Of a stretch of 41,813 nt of DNA, positions 7,570 through 17,800 are shown piece by piece. The position numbers and the translations under genes were made by a program. The notes beneath the pieces were generated by a model. That model was not told the origin of the DNA and searched no databases. It saw nothing but the letters and a program-made list of their open reading frames with translations. The first letter of the stretch is position 1. Every line of letters starts with the position of its first letter. The DNA is from Chloroflexota bacterium (GTDB lineage Bacteria; Chloroflexota; Anaerolineae; Fen-1058), in contig JACRBO010000011.1 of NCBI GenBank assembly GCA_016219235.1, positions 1-41,813 on the forward strand, written 5' to 3'.

Positions 7570-9317
7570 GCTGAGGGAGCCGGTAAGTGGCGCGGCCGCA
7601 GATGCAGCGCTTCACTCGCCAGGGTGGCGGGCTGAAAATCGGCCACTTCGTTTTCGTAAATGATGTCGTATTGATAGCCCTGTTCGGTCAGGAACAACTG
7701 CCGATTGGCCGCAAAATCCTGATCGCGCGTGTCGCGCGTGACCAGCGAGTAGAAGTGCGCCAGCAGGCCATTGCGCTTGGGGCGCATAATCCGGCCCAGC
7801 CGTTGCGCCTCTTCCTGTCGTGAGCCGAACGTGCCCGACACTTGAATCGCCACGTTGGCATCGGGCAGATCGATGGCGAAGTTGGCGACCTTGGAGACGA
7901 CGAGCGTGGTAATCTCGCCCGCGCGAAACTGCGCGAACAGCTTTTCCCGATCGGCCACCTTCGTCTCGCCGGTAATGATCGGGGCTTGCAAATGCGCCGC
8001 GATTTTTTCCAGTTGATCGATGTACTGGCCGATGACCAGGACGTTGTCGTCGCGATGTTTCGCCAGCAACTGATCGAGCACGCGCAGCTTCACCGGATTC
8101 TCGGCGGCAAAGCGATACTTCTGGGTGTCATCGGTCAGGGCGTATTCCATGCGCAGATCGTCGGGCAGATTCAGGCGAATCTCGTGGCACTCGGCGGTAG
8201 CGATCCAGCCCTGTTTTTCCAGCACTTTCCACGGCACGTCATATTTTTTGGGGCCGATCAGCGAGAAGACATCTTTCTCGTGGCCGTCCTCGCGCACGAG
8301 GGTGGCCGTCAGGCCCAGGCGTCGCCGCGCCTGCAACTCGGCCGTGACGCGAAACACGGGCGCGGGCAGCAGGTGGACTTCGTCATAGATGATCAGTCCC
8401 CACTCTTCGCGATCAAATAACGCAAAGTGCGGAAAGCCGCCGGTTTTGCGCGGGCGATAAGTAATGATCTGATACGTGCTGATCGTGACCGGGCGCACCT
8501 GTTTTTCCAGCCCGGAATATTCGCCGATTTGATCGGCCGTCAGCGAGGTCTTGTCGAGCAGTTCGCTGATCCACTGGCGCACCGCCACCGTCGATGGACA
8601 CAAGATCAACGTGGCGGTTTGCAGCGCCGCCATCGCCGCCATGCCCACGACGGTCTTGCCCGCGCCGCACGGCAGCACGATGACGCCGCTGCCGCCGCTG
8701 GCTGTGCCGCTCGCGTAAAATACCTCGCCGGCTTCGCGTTGATAGTGGCGCAAGGTAAATGGCTCGTTGCCCAATGTGGGATTGCGCAGTTCAAACGGCA
8801 GCGCGCGGCCTTCGGTGTAACCGGCTTCGTCTTGGGCAGGATAGCCGATGGCGACCAGCGCCTGCTTCAAGCGGCCGCGATGGATGAGATCGGCGATCAA
8901 CGATCGATCGTCGGGCTGCGCTTTGATCAACGGCACGATGGTTTTGTGCCGCGCGATCTCGGCGATGAGGGGGCGATCGTCGGACTCGATCAACAGATCG
9001 CCGTTGTGGCGCGTCAGACGGATGCGGCCGTAGCGCGAGATTTGCTCCACAATATCGGTGCGAACGTTGGGCGGCACATCGTACTTTGAGAATTGATCGA
9101 GGGCGCGCAACACTTCATCGGCCTGTAAACCGGCCGCGGCCGCATTCCACAGGGAGAGCGGCGTGATGCGATAGGTGTGCAGATATTCGGGGCTTTTTTC
9201 CAGCTCGGCAAAGCGCGCCAGCGCATCGCGCGCGTCTTCGTACAGATCGTTTTGCGTTTCGAGCAGGACGGTTTTATCGGACTGGACGACCAGCGGGTTT
9301 TGTGGATTGAAGGTCAT
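7566..9317 (-). CDS. xpb: XPB-family DNA helicase (3'-5' superfamily 2)
   Basis: This is an ATP-dependent DNA translocase/helicase of the XPB (ERCC3/Rad25) type, known in bacteria and archaea for DNA unwinding linked to repair. Visible elements in order: an N-terminal domain (residues 1-180) typical of bacterial XPB (NPLVVQSDKTVLLE; HTYRITPLSLWNAAAAG), Walker A PCGAGKT (216-222), DEVH box (312-315), TAT motif III (337-339), the XPB-specific RED motif (R342-E343-D344) and motif VI QRLGRIMRP (505-513). The length of 583 aa is normal. It is the first gene of the four-gene minus-strand operon, with an extended -10 promoter just upstream (9350-9358). I see no Bax1-type nuclease beside it. Family assignment is secure; the in vivo role is inferred. 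Confidence 0.96.
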   Translation of the reverse strand: MTFNPQNPLVVQSDKTVLLETQNDLYEDARDALARFAELEKSPEYLHTYRITPLSLWNAAAAGLQADEVLRALDQFSKYDVPPNVRTDIVEQISRYGRIRLTRHNGDLLIESDDRPLIAEIARHKTIVPLIKAQPDDRSLIADLIHRGRLKQALVAIGYPAQDEAGYTEGRALPFELRNPTLGNEPFTLRHYQREAGEVFYASGTASGGSGVIVLPCGAGKTVVGMAAMAALQTATLILCPSTVAVRQWISELLDKTSLTADQIGEYSGLEKQVRPVTISTYQIITYRPRKTGGFPHFALFDREEWGLIIYDEVHLLPAPVFRVTAELQARRRLGLTATLVREDGHEKDVFSLIGPKKYDVPWKVLEKQGWIATAECHEIRLNLPDDLRMEYALTDDTQKYRFAAENPVKLRVLDQLLAKHRDDNVLVIGQYIDQLEKIAAHLQAPIITGETKVADREKLFAQFRAGEITTLVVSKVANFAIDLPDANVAIQVSGTFGSRQEEAQRLGRIMRPKRNGLLAHFYSLVTRDTRDQDFAANRQLFLTEQGYQYDIIYENEVADFQPATLASEALHLRPRHLPAPSA

Positions 9318-9489
9318 GAACGGTAGTCACCCGGAATTGGCTGATCGAGATTATACCATTCGTGAGTTGGCTGGAATGTCGCTGAGGGAGTTTCGCCAGG
9401 TGCTGGCCTCACGTAATGTTTGCGCCGTTTGTGAAAATGTGATCGGAGCGCGCCGAGAAACGCGATGGACCAACAATCGCGGCAACTAA
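9316..9489 (+). CDS. Small ORF, possible UPF0175-like remnant (57 aa)
   Basis: The ATG at 9316 shares the CATG palindrome with the divergent helicase start. The segment IRELAGMSLREFRQVLASRNV (residues 15-35) resembles the C-terminal 'aaelAGmsrreFlelLaerg' helix pair of UPF0175-type antitoxin proteins. The rest of such a protein is missing and the tail does not fit. The helicase promoter lies inside it on the other strand, and I see no ribosome binding site. It is more likely a decayed fragment or a chance frame than a working gene. Confidence 0.22.
   Translation: MNGSHPELADRDYTIRELAGMSLREFRQVLASRNVCAVCENVIGARRETRWTNNRGN
9350..9358 (-). promoter_or_regulatory. Extended -10 promoter of the XPB operon
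   Basis: Read on the minus strand, the sequence is TGGTATAAT: a consensus TATAAT (9355 down to 9350) preceded by the TG-N extension. It lies 32 bp upstream of the helicase start codon, giving a short leader of roughly 25 nt. The -35 region is poor (ATTCCA at about 16 bp), which is usual for extended -10 promoters. Confidence 0.7.
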
Positions 9490-9928
9490 CACCCAATTGA
9501 AACTCTCAGTAGCCTGCGCCAGGTGAATTAGATGCAATTACCCTGGCAGAGGCAGCCTTCGCCTTACGCTCATCTGTCAGCCTTCTACGCGAGGAAGCGC
9601 TGCCTTTGTAGTCAAACACCAACCAGTCTATGACGAAATGTGGCTAATTCATCTACATCCCCCGATATTTCGACAAGATTCATACCATTCGCGTCTGCCA
9701 GATTACCAGCCCGTCAAACATTCAGCAAACCGGCATCGGCTAGGATTAGCTGGCCTGGTACTATACTACCCCGATAGAGCGTCAGGCGATTTTCCGGCCT
9801 GATTGTGGTCTGCATATACCCTGTCAGACGTGAAAGGTCGAGAGTACCCTAAGCCGATTGGATCGTAGCGTCATATCGGGTTGGGTTTTGCCCGTACCGG
9901 CCCATGCAGTTGAGATTGCCTGCCACAA
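9490..9928. other. Gene-free region upstream of the PKS operon
   Basis: No plausible complete gene is present. The region must contain the control region of the PKS operon. A TATACT hexamer at 9762-9767 and TATACC at 9815-9820 are candidate -10 boxes, but neither has a good -35 box. A 6-bp inverted repeat (TCAGGC at 9782-9787 with GCCTGA at 9797-9802) lies between them and could be an operator. Short minus-strand frames at about 9506-9640 have protein-like composition but are broken by stops. The region is visibly less GC-rich than its neighbours. Confidence 0.5.
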
Positions 9929-12900
9929 GTGAGTGACATGATCGATAATCAGGAACCGATTGCCATCACAGGGATGGCGTGCCGCTTTCCGGGTGGCGCT
10001 AATACACCTGAAGCCTTGTGGAAGTTGCTTGCCGGGGGCGTCGATGCGATCAGTGAAGTCCCCCCCGACCGCTTTGATGTCGAGGCTTTCTATGATGCGG
10101 CGCCGGCAACTCCCGGCAAAGTCGCGACGCGCCAGGGCGGGTTCCTCGATCAAGTTGATCTATTTGACGCGGCCTTCTTCGGTATCTCTCCGCGTGAAGC
10201 CGATGCGATGGATCCACAGCAGCGCCTGCTGCTAGAGGTCGCCTGGGAAGCCCTGGAGAATGCCGGGCAAGTGCGCGATCAGTTAGCGGGCAGCCGCACG
10301 GGTGTGTTTGTCGGCCAATGGACGGGTGATTATGAAAGCCGTATGTTCAACGCGACTCGCGACATCGATCTGTACATCACCACCGGCGGCGGACGTTATG
10401 CCGCGGCGGGTCGGCTATCGTACGCGTTTGACTTTCAGGGACCAAGTCTCACCATCGATACGGCTTGTTCGTCGTCGCTCGTGACGGTCCACCTGGCCTG
10501 TCAGAGCTTGCGTGGCGGCGAATCGACCGTAGCGCTGGCCGGCGGCGTCAACCTGATCTTAGAGCCGCATATCTCTATCGGTTATTCCAGATCGCGGATG
10601 CTCTCCCCGGATGGGCGCTGCAAGTTCGGTGATGCGAGCGCCAATGGCTACGTACGCAGTGAAGGTGTCGGCCTCGTCGTCTTGAAGCGCCTGTCGCAAG
10701 CCCTGGCGGATGGCGATCCGATTCAGGCGATCATTCGTGGTAGCGCCGTCAACAATGACGGGCACGGCAGTGGTTCGCTCGTCGCGCCCAGCGGGCAGGG
10801 ACAGGCGGGCATGCTGCGAGCCGCCTACCGTAACGCGGGCGTGCTCCCCGGTCAGATTGGGTACGTCGAGGCGCATGGGACGGGCACTGGCGTCGGTGAT
10901 CCGGTAGAGGTCAAAGCGCTGGGCGAAGTCCTGAGTGAAGGCCGCCCAAAAGATTTTCCGTGTCACATTGGATCGGTGAAAACCAACATCGGTCACACCG
11001 AGTCTGCGTCAGGCGTGGCGGGCCTGATCAAGGCCGTATTATGCCTGCAACATCGCGCCATTCCACCCAGCCTGCACTTCCACGAACCGAATCCTAACAT
11101 ACCCTGGAACGATCTGCCGTTCGTCGTTCAGACCCAAATTGGCCCGTGGCCGATCGGGGTTGGACCGGCGTTGGCCGGCGTAAACTCCTTTGGCGTCACC
11201 GGCACTAACGCGCACATCGTGCTGGAAGAAGCGCCGCCGCAGGCGATCGCGCCACAAAGCGCCCGTCACACGCCGTTCATCCTGCCTGTGTCTGCGCACA
11301 CTCCGGCCGCGTTGACTGATCTGGCGCGCGCTTATCAAAGTTTCCTCGCACAAGATTTCGCCGCGCTGAACGCTGTATGTTATACGGCCAGCGTGCGCCG
11401 CACGCACCACGATTATCGATTCGCGGTGACGGGTGACACGCGCGCAGCCCTGATCGATCAGCTGCGCGCTGTCGAGCGTGGTGAACGCCCGATCGGTCCG
11501 GTGGCCGAAGGCCGGGGCAAGATCGCGTTTGTGTGCCCAGGTCAGGGTTCGCAGTGGTTGGGCATGGGCCGGCAGTTGTTTGAACACGACGCGATTTTCC
11601 GCGGGACCATTGAGCGGTGCGACGAAGCGCTGCGCGCCTACGTCGATTGGGGCTTGATCGATCAACTCACCTCGCCGACGGCGCGTCTCGACGACATCGA
11701 CGTGATCCAGCCGGTGTTGTGCGCGATCGAGATCGCACTGGCCGACGTGTGGCGTGCGCGCGGCGTTCAGCCGGACGCCGTCGTCGGCCACAGCCTGGGC
11801 GAAGTCGCGGCTGCGTACATCGCGGGCGCGCTCGATCTTGACGACGCGCTGCGCATTATCTGCACTCGCAGCCGCTTGATGAAGCGGGTCAGCGGCCAGG
11901 GTGCGATGGCGGTCGTGAATCTCTCAATCGACGAGGCTCGGATTGCCTTGCAAGGTTACGAAGATCGCCTGTCGGTGGCGGTCAGCAACAGCCCCACGTC
12001 GTCGGTGTTATCCGGCGATCCGGCCGCGTTGGCGGCCGTGGTTGAAACGCTGCAAGCGCGCAACATCTTTTGCCGCCCGGTCAAAGTGGACGTGGCCGCG
12101 CACAGCCCGCATATGGAGTCTTTGCGCGGCGAGTTGGTGGACTCGTTGGCAGCGGTACGACCGCACGCTTCAACGCTGCCCGTCTATTCGACCGTGACAG
12201 GGCAAGCGATTGAAGGTGAAACGCTGGATGCAGTGTACTGGGGCCGGAACCTGCGCGAGCCAGTGCTCTTTTCGACGGCGGTGCAGCGCTTGCTCGACGC
12301 GGGCATCACGGCCTTCATCGAGTTGAGTCCGCATCCGATCTTGCAGGCCGCGCTTGAACAGGGCTTGCAGGCTCGCCAGCAAACGGGCCTGGCCTTGCCA
12401 TCCTTGCGGCGTGATGAAGACGAGCAGGCTGGCCTGTGGTCTTCTTTCAGCACGTTGTACACGCAAGGCTATGCCATCGATTGGCGCGCACTGTATCCGC
12501 ACGGCCATGTCGTCTCACTGCCGGGCTATCCGTGGCAGCGGCAGCGCTTCTGGTTTGAGACGCGCCCGGTGTCGCAAGGCGCAACCTGGACAACTGAACT
12601 CGATCATCCGTTGCTCGGCTATCGGCTGCCCGACCTTGCATCTCTCCAACCGGGCAGCCGCGTGTGGCAAAACAAACTCGACGCGCGCTTCCGCCGCTAC
12701 TTGCGCGAGCAGCACATCGACGCCGCCTCCTTGCCGGACGCTGTGTATCGAGACATGGCGCTCACGGCCGCTCAACTTGCTTTCGGCGACAGGCTGCACA
12801 CGCTGAGCGAATTGACCGTCCAGCCGCCTATTCCAATAAGTGAGACTGAGCTGACGCTTCAAGCCATACTCACGCCCGACGGCGATCACGCGGCTTCGTT

Positions 12901-14875
12901 CCAGATTTTCAGCCGCAGCGCGGACAGTGGTTCGTGGCAAAGATGTGTCACGGCCACGCTGGCGATCTCGTCGGCAGAGCGCGAATGGTTGTACAATGTT
13001 AAGTGGCAATTGCAGCCGCGCGAACGGGCCGCTCTGGCGCACGCTGCTCAATCGGGGCGATGGTTGATCTTCTCGGATTCGGGTACGATCGGATTGGAGT
13101 TGGCAGCGGCCTTGATCGAGCGCAGCGATCAGTGTCTCGTCGTCACGCCCGGCGAATCGTTCACGCGCGAACTCGATCAGATCCGCGTGAACCCCGCGCG
13201 CCGTGAAGACTTTCAGCGCTTGCTCGACGAAGTGGCTCAGACGGATCAACTTTTGTTGCGCGGCGTGATTTATCTGTGGGGATTGACCGCTCACTCCCAG
13301 GCTGTCACTTGCGGAGGGGCGCTGTATCTCATTCAAAGTCTGGCCCATTTCAAGCAGGCGTCGCTGCCGCGCGTGTGGTTCGTTACCCGTGGTGCACAGC
13401 GCGTAGCAGCGGAAGTGAGTGTGGCGGTGGAGCAATCGACGCTGTGGGGTCTGGGCCGCGTCATCGCCGTCGAACATCCTGATCTGTGGGGCGGCTTGAT
13501 TGATCTCGATCCTGACGCTGCCCATGTCGATGGGGCCGCCCTGCTCGCCGAAATCGTCGCGCCGGATCACGAAGATCAGATCGCGCTGCGGGCCGATCGG
13601 CGTTACGTGGCTCGTTTGATACACGCGCAGCCCGCGTTGCTGGATAACGACCTCGCGCCGCGATCGACCGGCAGTTATTTGATCACGGGTGGTCTCGGCG
13701 GATTGGGCTTGCTGGTGGCCCAGTGGTTGGTGAAGCGCGGCGCGCAGCACGTCGTGTTGGTCGGCCGCCGCGTGCCCAATCAACACGCGCGCGAGATCAT
13801 TCAAGCCTTGGAACAGACGGGCGCTCACCTCGCGGTGATGTCGGGCGATGTCTCACAAGCGGCTGATGTGACACGCATCATGGGCGAGATTGATCAAACG
13901 CTGCCGCCGCTGCGCGGCATCATTCACGCGGCCGGCGTGCTGGCTGACGGCGTGCTGCTGCTGCAAGACTGGGCGCGCTTTGCCACTGTCTTTGCGCCCA
14001 AGGTCGACGGCGCGTGGCAGCTGCATGCCGCCACGCGTGATCGCGAACTCGATTTCTTCGTCATGTTTTCGTCGATCACGGCGCTGCTGGGCATGCCGGG
14101 TCAGGCCAACTACGCCGCGGCGAATGCCTTTCTGGATGCGCTCGCGCAACATCGGCGCGCGACCGGCCTGCCGGCGCTGAGTGTCAACTGGGGCGTGTGG
14201 GCCGAAGTGGGCCTGGCCGTTGAAGCCGGTCGCGGTGAGCGCATGGCCGGGCGCGGCATTGAGGCTCTTTCGCCTGCGCCGGGTATTGAAGCGTTGGATT
14301 ACGTGATGCGCCGCGATCTGCCAGCGGCCGTAGTGTTGAGTATCGATTGGCCCACGTACTTCAAGCAATTGCCAACCGGCAAACCATCGGCCTTCCTGAG
14401 CGATCTGGCTCAGGTCACGTCATCGATCGCCTCGAGCGATCAGACGTCGGGCCGCTCCGCCATCCTGCAGCAGCTTGAGGCTATGCTTCCGGCCGATCGA
14501 TATGAGGCGCTGATCGATTACGTGCGACAGCAAGTGGCCGCCATCATGCGCTTCGACTCAATCGACGCCATCGAGCCGCATCAAGGTTTCTTCCGGCTGG
14601 GCATGGATTCGCTCATGGCCGTCGAGCTGCGCAATCGCCTGCAAGCCGACATCGGTCGCCCACTGCCGCCCACACTGACGTTCGACTACCCAACGGTCGG
14701 CGTCCTCGCGCGTTATCTCACCGAGACGTTGTTCCCAACCTCAACGCTCGAAGCGACCGACGAGGCCGTGTCTGCGGCGGATATGACCTCTGAATTGGAC
14801 GATCTATCGAAGGACGAACTGAGAGCCTTGCTGGATGAAGAGCTCCGCGCGATCGATCAAGGGGAGTTGGAATGA
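9929..14875 (+). CDS. PKS1: type I PKS module KS-AT-(half DH)-KR-ACP
   Basis: This is a 1,648-aa monomodular polyketide synthase that condenses one extender unit and reduces the keto group. KS is at 8-430 (C180, H316, H356 all present). AT is at about 530-825 (GHSLGE, S622; specificity region VAAHS with H725, not the usual malonyl HAFH). A DH-like first half is at about 890-1025: the DH second half with its Asp is missing and the usual DHxxxG site reads EQHIDAA. KR is at about 1035-1480 (GGLGGLG at 1254-1260, Y1395; the LAD at the LDD position suggests B-type). ACP is at about 1525-1595 (GMDSL, S1561), followed by an acidic docking tail (LDDLSKDELRALLDEEL). The start is GTG 9929 or ATG 9938; a stop at 9911 bounds it. 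There is no N-terminal docking helix, so this is probably the first extender module. The KS is an ordinary Cys type, not a decarboxylating KSQ. The expected output is a beta-hydroxy acyl chain. Confidence 0.95.
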   Translation: MSDMIDNQEPIAITGMACRFPGGANTPEALWKLLAGGVDAISEVPPDRFDVEAFYDAAPATPGKVATRQGGFLDQVDLFDAAFFGISPREADAMDPQQRLLLEVAWEALENAGQVRDQLAGSRTGVFVGQWTGDYESRMFNATRDIDLYITTGGGRYAAAGRLSYAFDFQGPSLTIDTACSSSLVTVHLACQSLRGGESTVALAGGVNLILEPHISIGYSRSRMLSPDGRCKFGDASANGYVRSEGVGLVVLKRLSQALADGDPIQAIIRGSAVNNDGHGSGSLVAPSGQGQAGMLRAAYRNAGVLPGQIGYVEAHGTGTGVGDPVEVKALGEVLSEGRPKDFPCHIGSVKTNIGHTESASGVAGLIKAVLCLQHRAIPPSLHFHEPNPNIPWNDLPFVVQTQIGPWPIGVGPALAGVNSFGVTGTNAHIVLEEAPPQAIAPQSARHTPFILPVSAHTPAALTDLARAYQSFLAQDFAALNAVCYTASVRRTHHDYRFAVTGDTRAALIDQLRAVERGERPIGPVAEGRGKIAFVCPGQGSQWLGMGRQLFEHDAIFRGTIERCDEALRAYVDWGLIDQLTSPTARLDDIDVIQPVLCAIEIALADVWRARGVQPDAVVGHSLGEVAAAYIAGALDLDDALRIICTRSRLMKRVSGQGAMAVVNLSIDEARIALQGYEDRLSVAVSNSPTSSVLSGDPAALAAVVETLQARNIFCRPVKVDVAAHSPHMESLRGELVDSLAAVRPHASTLPVYSTVTGQAIEGETLDAVYWGRNLREPVLFSTAVQRLLDAGITAFIELSPHPILQAALEQGLQARQQTGLALPSLRRDEDEQAGLWSSFSTLYTQGYAIDWRALYPHGHVVSLPGYPWQRQRFWFETRPVSQGATWTTELDHPLLGYRLPDLASLQPGSRVWQNKLDARFRRYLREQHIDAASLPDAVYRDMALTAAQLAFGDRLHTLSELTVQPPIPISETELTLQAILTPDGDHAASFQIFSRSADSGSWQRCVTATLAISSAEREWLYNVKWQLQPRERAALAHAAQSGRWLIFSDSGTIGLELAAALIERSDQCLVVTPGESFTRELDQIRVNPARREDFQRLLDEVAQTDQLLLRGVIYLWGLTAHSQAVTCGGALYLIQSLAHFKQASLPRVWFVTRGAQRVAAEVSVAVEQSTLWGLGRVIAVEHPDLWGGLIDLDPDAAHVDGAALLAEIVAPDHEDQIALRADRRYVARLIHAQPALLDNDLAPRSTGSYLITGGLGGLGLLVAQWLVKRGAQHVVLVGRRVPNQHAREIIQALEQTGAHLAVMSGDVSQAADVTRIMGEIDQTLPPLRGIIHAAGVLADGVLLLQDWARFATVFAPKVDGAWQLHAATRDRELDFFVMFSSITALLGMPGQANYAAANAFLDALAQHRRATGLPALSVNWGVWAEVGLAVEAGRGERMAGRGIEALSPAPGIEALDYVMRRDLPAAVVLSIDWPTYFKQLPTGKPSAFLSDLAQVTSSIASSDQTSGRSAILQQLEAMLPADRYEALIDYVRQQVAAIMRFDSIDAIEPHQGFFRLGMDSLMAVELRNRLQADIGRPLPPTLTFDYPTVGVLARYLTETLFPTSTLEATDEAVSAADMTSELDDLSKDELRALLDEELRAIDQGELE

Positions 14876-17800
14876 GCACTGCGCCAGACGTCAACGACGA
14901 TGCCGGGCAGCTCAAGCGGGCGCTCGTCGCGTTGAAAAAACTGCGGGCTAAGCTGGATACGATCGAGCAGGCGCGCACCGAACCGGTGGCCATCATCGGC
15001 ATCGGCTGCCGTTTGCCGGGCGGTGTCAATTCGCCCGCCGCCTACTGGCACTTGCTGCGTAACGGCCTCGATGCGATTTCAGAAGTGCCGGCCGAGCGTT
15101 GGAATGCCGCAGCGTTCTTCGATCCCGACGAAGCGCCGGGCACGGTTCGCACCCCATACGGCGCGTTCATTCAAGACGTCGATCAATTCGATCCGCACTT
15201 CTTCGGCATTGCGCCGCGTGAAGCCGCCAGCATGGATCCGCAGCAGCGCATCGTGTTGGAAGTGGCGTGGGCGGCGCTCGAAGATGCCGGCCTTGTGCCG
15301 GCGCGGTTGGCCGGCAGCCGCACGGGCGTGTTTGTCGGCATCGGCCTTAACGATTACAGCCGGTTGCAAGTGCCCGATCAAACGCTCGATCCAGGCCTGA
15401 TCGACAACTATTTCACGTCGGGCAATGCGTTGTGCATCACGCCCAATCGCCTGTCGTATCTGCTCGATCTGCGCGGGCCAAGTCTGGCCATCGATAGCGC
15501 CTGTTCGTCGTCACTTGCGGCCATTCACGTCGCGTGCCAGAGTTTGCGATCGGGCGAATCGACCCTGGCGCTGGCGGGTGGCGTGAACTTGATACTTGCC
15601 CCGGCCACGTCGATCAGCCTGACCAAGTTCCTCGCGCCGGATGGCCGCTGCAAGACGTTCGATGCGCGGGCCGACGGTTATGCACGCGGCGAAGGCGCGA
15701 TCGTGATCGTGCTGAAGCTGCTATCCAAAGCGGTGGCCGATGGCGATTCGATCTATGCGGTGATCCGCGGCAGCGCCGTCAATCAAGACGGTTTCAGCAG
15801 CGGTCTCACGGTGCCGAACGGCGTGGCGCAACAGGCCATGTTGCGTGAGGCTCTCGCGAACGCGGGTGTTCGGCCGGAGCAGATCGATTACGTGGAAGCA
15901 CACGGCACCGGCACATCACTCGGTGATCCCATCGAAGCGAATGCGTTGGGTGAAGTGCTCGGCCGCCTGCGAACCGCTGGCCATTACCTTGCCATCGGCT
16001 CGGTCAAAACCAACATCGGCCATCTTGAAGCCGGGGCCGGCATCGCCGGACTGGTCAAGGTTGCCCTGGCCTTGAAGCACGGCGAGCTGCCGCCCAGCCT
16101 GAACTACACGTCGCCCAATCCACACATCCCGTTTGATGAGTTGCATCTGCGCGTGCAGACGCGTTTGACACCGTGGCCCCGGCGCGATCATCCGCCGCTG
16201 GCGGGCGTGAGTTCATTCGGTTTTGGCGGCACCAACGCGCACGCGATTTTGCAGGCGCCGCCCGATCGCGAGGTGAAAGCCACGCACCCCGTACAGCCCG
16301 TTCAGCTGCTGACGTTATCGGCCAAAACCGATCAAGCCCTGCGCGAACTGGCGCAGCGCTATGCCGATCAATTCGATGCGCAGCCGTCACTAGCCGTGGC
16401 CGATGTCTGTTACTCGGCCAACACCGGCCGATCGGTCTTCGCGCATCGGGCGGCCAGCGTAGCGGAGTCGCTGGCGCAACTTCAGACTGATCTCGCCGCC
16501 TTTGCGCGCGGCGAAGAAACCGCGAATGTGATCGTCGGGCAAGTGCAGCGATCGGCTAAACCGAAGATCGCCTGGCTGTTCACCGGGCAGGGTGCGCAGT
16601 ACATCGACATGGGCCGGCAGCTGTACGAAACGCAGCCGACGTTCCGTGCCGCGCTCGATCGGTGTGATGCCATTCTGCGACCGTATTTTGGTAAATCTTT
16701 GTTGTCAGTCATCTACCCTGACCTGGCATTCAGCGATCGTCAACACTTGCACCGCGCTGCGGATGCAGTGCAGGTGTCAGCAATCAACACTCAGCCGTCA
16801 ACAATCGATCAAACCGCTTTCACCCAGCCCGCGCTTTTCGCCATCGAATATGCGCTGGCCGAACTGTGGAAATCGTGGGGCATTGAACCGGCCGCGGTGC
16901 TGGGGCACAGCGTCGGCGAATACATGGCGGCGTGCGTGGCCGGTGTCTTCAGCCTCGAAGATGGTTTGAAGTTGATTGCCGCGCGCGGCCGCTTGATGCA
17001 GCAGCTGCCGGCCGGCGGCGCGATGGCCGCCGTATTTGCGACTGAAGCGGTGGTGCGCGCCGCGTGTGCGCCCTATTCGAGCACCGTGTCATTCGCGGCC
17101 ATCAACGGCCCGGACAACAGCGTGATCTCAGGTGTCGGCGCCGATGTGCAGGCCGTCGTCGATCAGCTGCACAGCCAGGGTATCAAGTCACGGCGTTTGA
17201 TCGTGTCGCACGCCTTTCATTCCCATCTGATGGATCCGATGCTTGACGAGTTCGAGCAGGTGGCGCGCACGATCGAGTTTCACGCGCCACGCCTGCCCCT
17301 CATTTCGAATGTCACCGGGCGCGTCTGGCAGCCCGGCGAAGTGCCGGATGCCCGCTACTGGCGCGATCACATTCGAGCGGCGGTGCGCTTTGCCGACGGT
17401 ATCGAGACGCTGCATCAACAGGGCTTCGAACTGTATCTCGAGATCGGCCCGAATCCCACGTTGATCGGCATGGCGCAGCGCTGCGTGCCGGAAGGTGCGG
17501 GCGTATGGCTGGCTTCGCTGCGATCGGGTCAATCGGATTGGCGCACGCTGCTCAAGAGCGCAGGCACATTATTCGCGCAAGGCGTGGCGGTCGATTGGTC
17601 TGGTCTCGATGGCGAATACACGCGGCAGCGCGTGTCACTGCCCACCTATCCTTTCCAGCACGAACGCTACTGGTTCGCCGCTGGATCGCGCACATCCGCC
17701 CGACGATTACCCGGCGCCTCTGCGATTCATCCGTTGTTGGGCAGCCGGTTGCGTTCGCCGGCGATCAAAGGCAGTGCGTTTGAAACGCCGCTTAGCGTGG

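Noticed and set aside
9506..9640. Minus-strand fragments with protein-like composition (e.g. a frame reading SRRRLTDERKAKAASARVIA)
   Set aside because: Broken by stops and frameshifts, with no recognised family; a decayed gene is possible but not supported.
10457..10480. PKS1 KS as a decarboxylating KSQ loading domain
   Set aside because: The active site reads DTACSSS with Cys180, not Gln.
13003..13206. Short plus-strand frames within PKS genes
   Set aside because: They are out of frame with the synthase and have no motifs or start signals.
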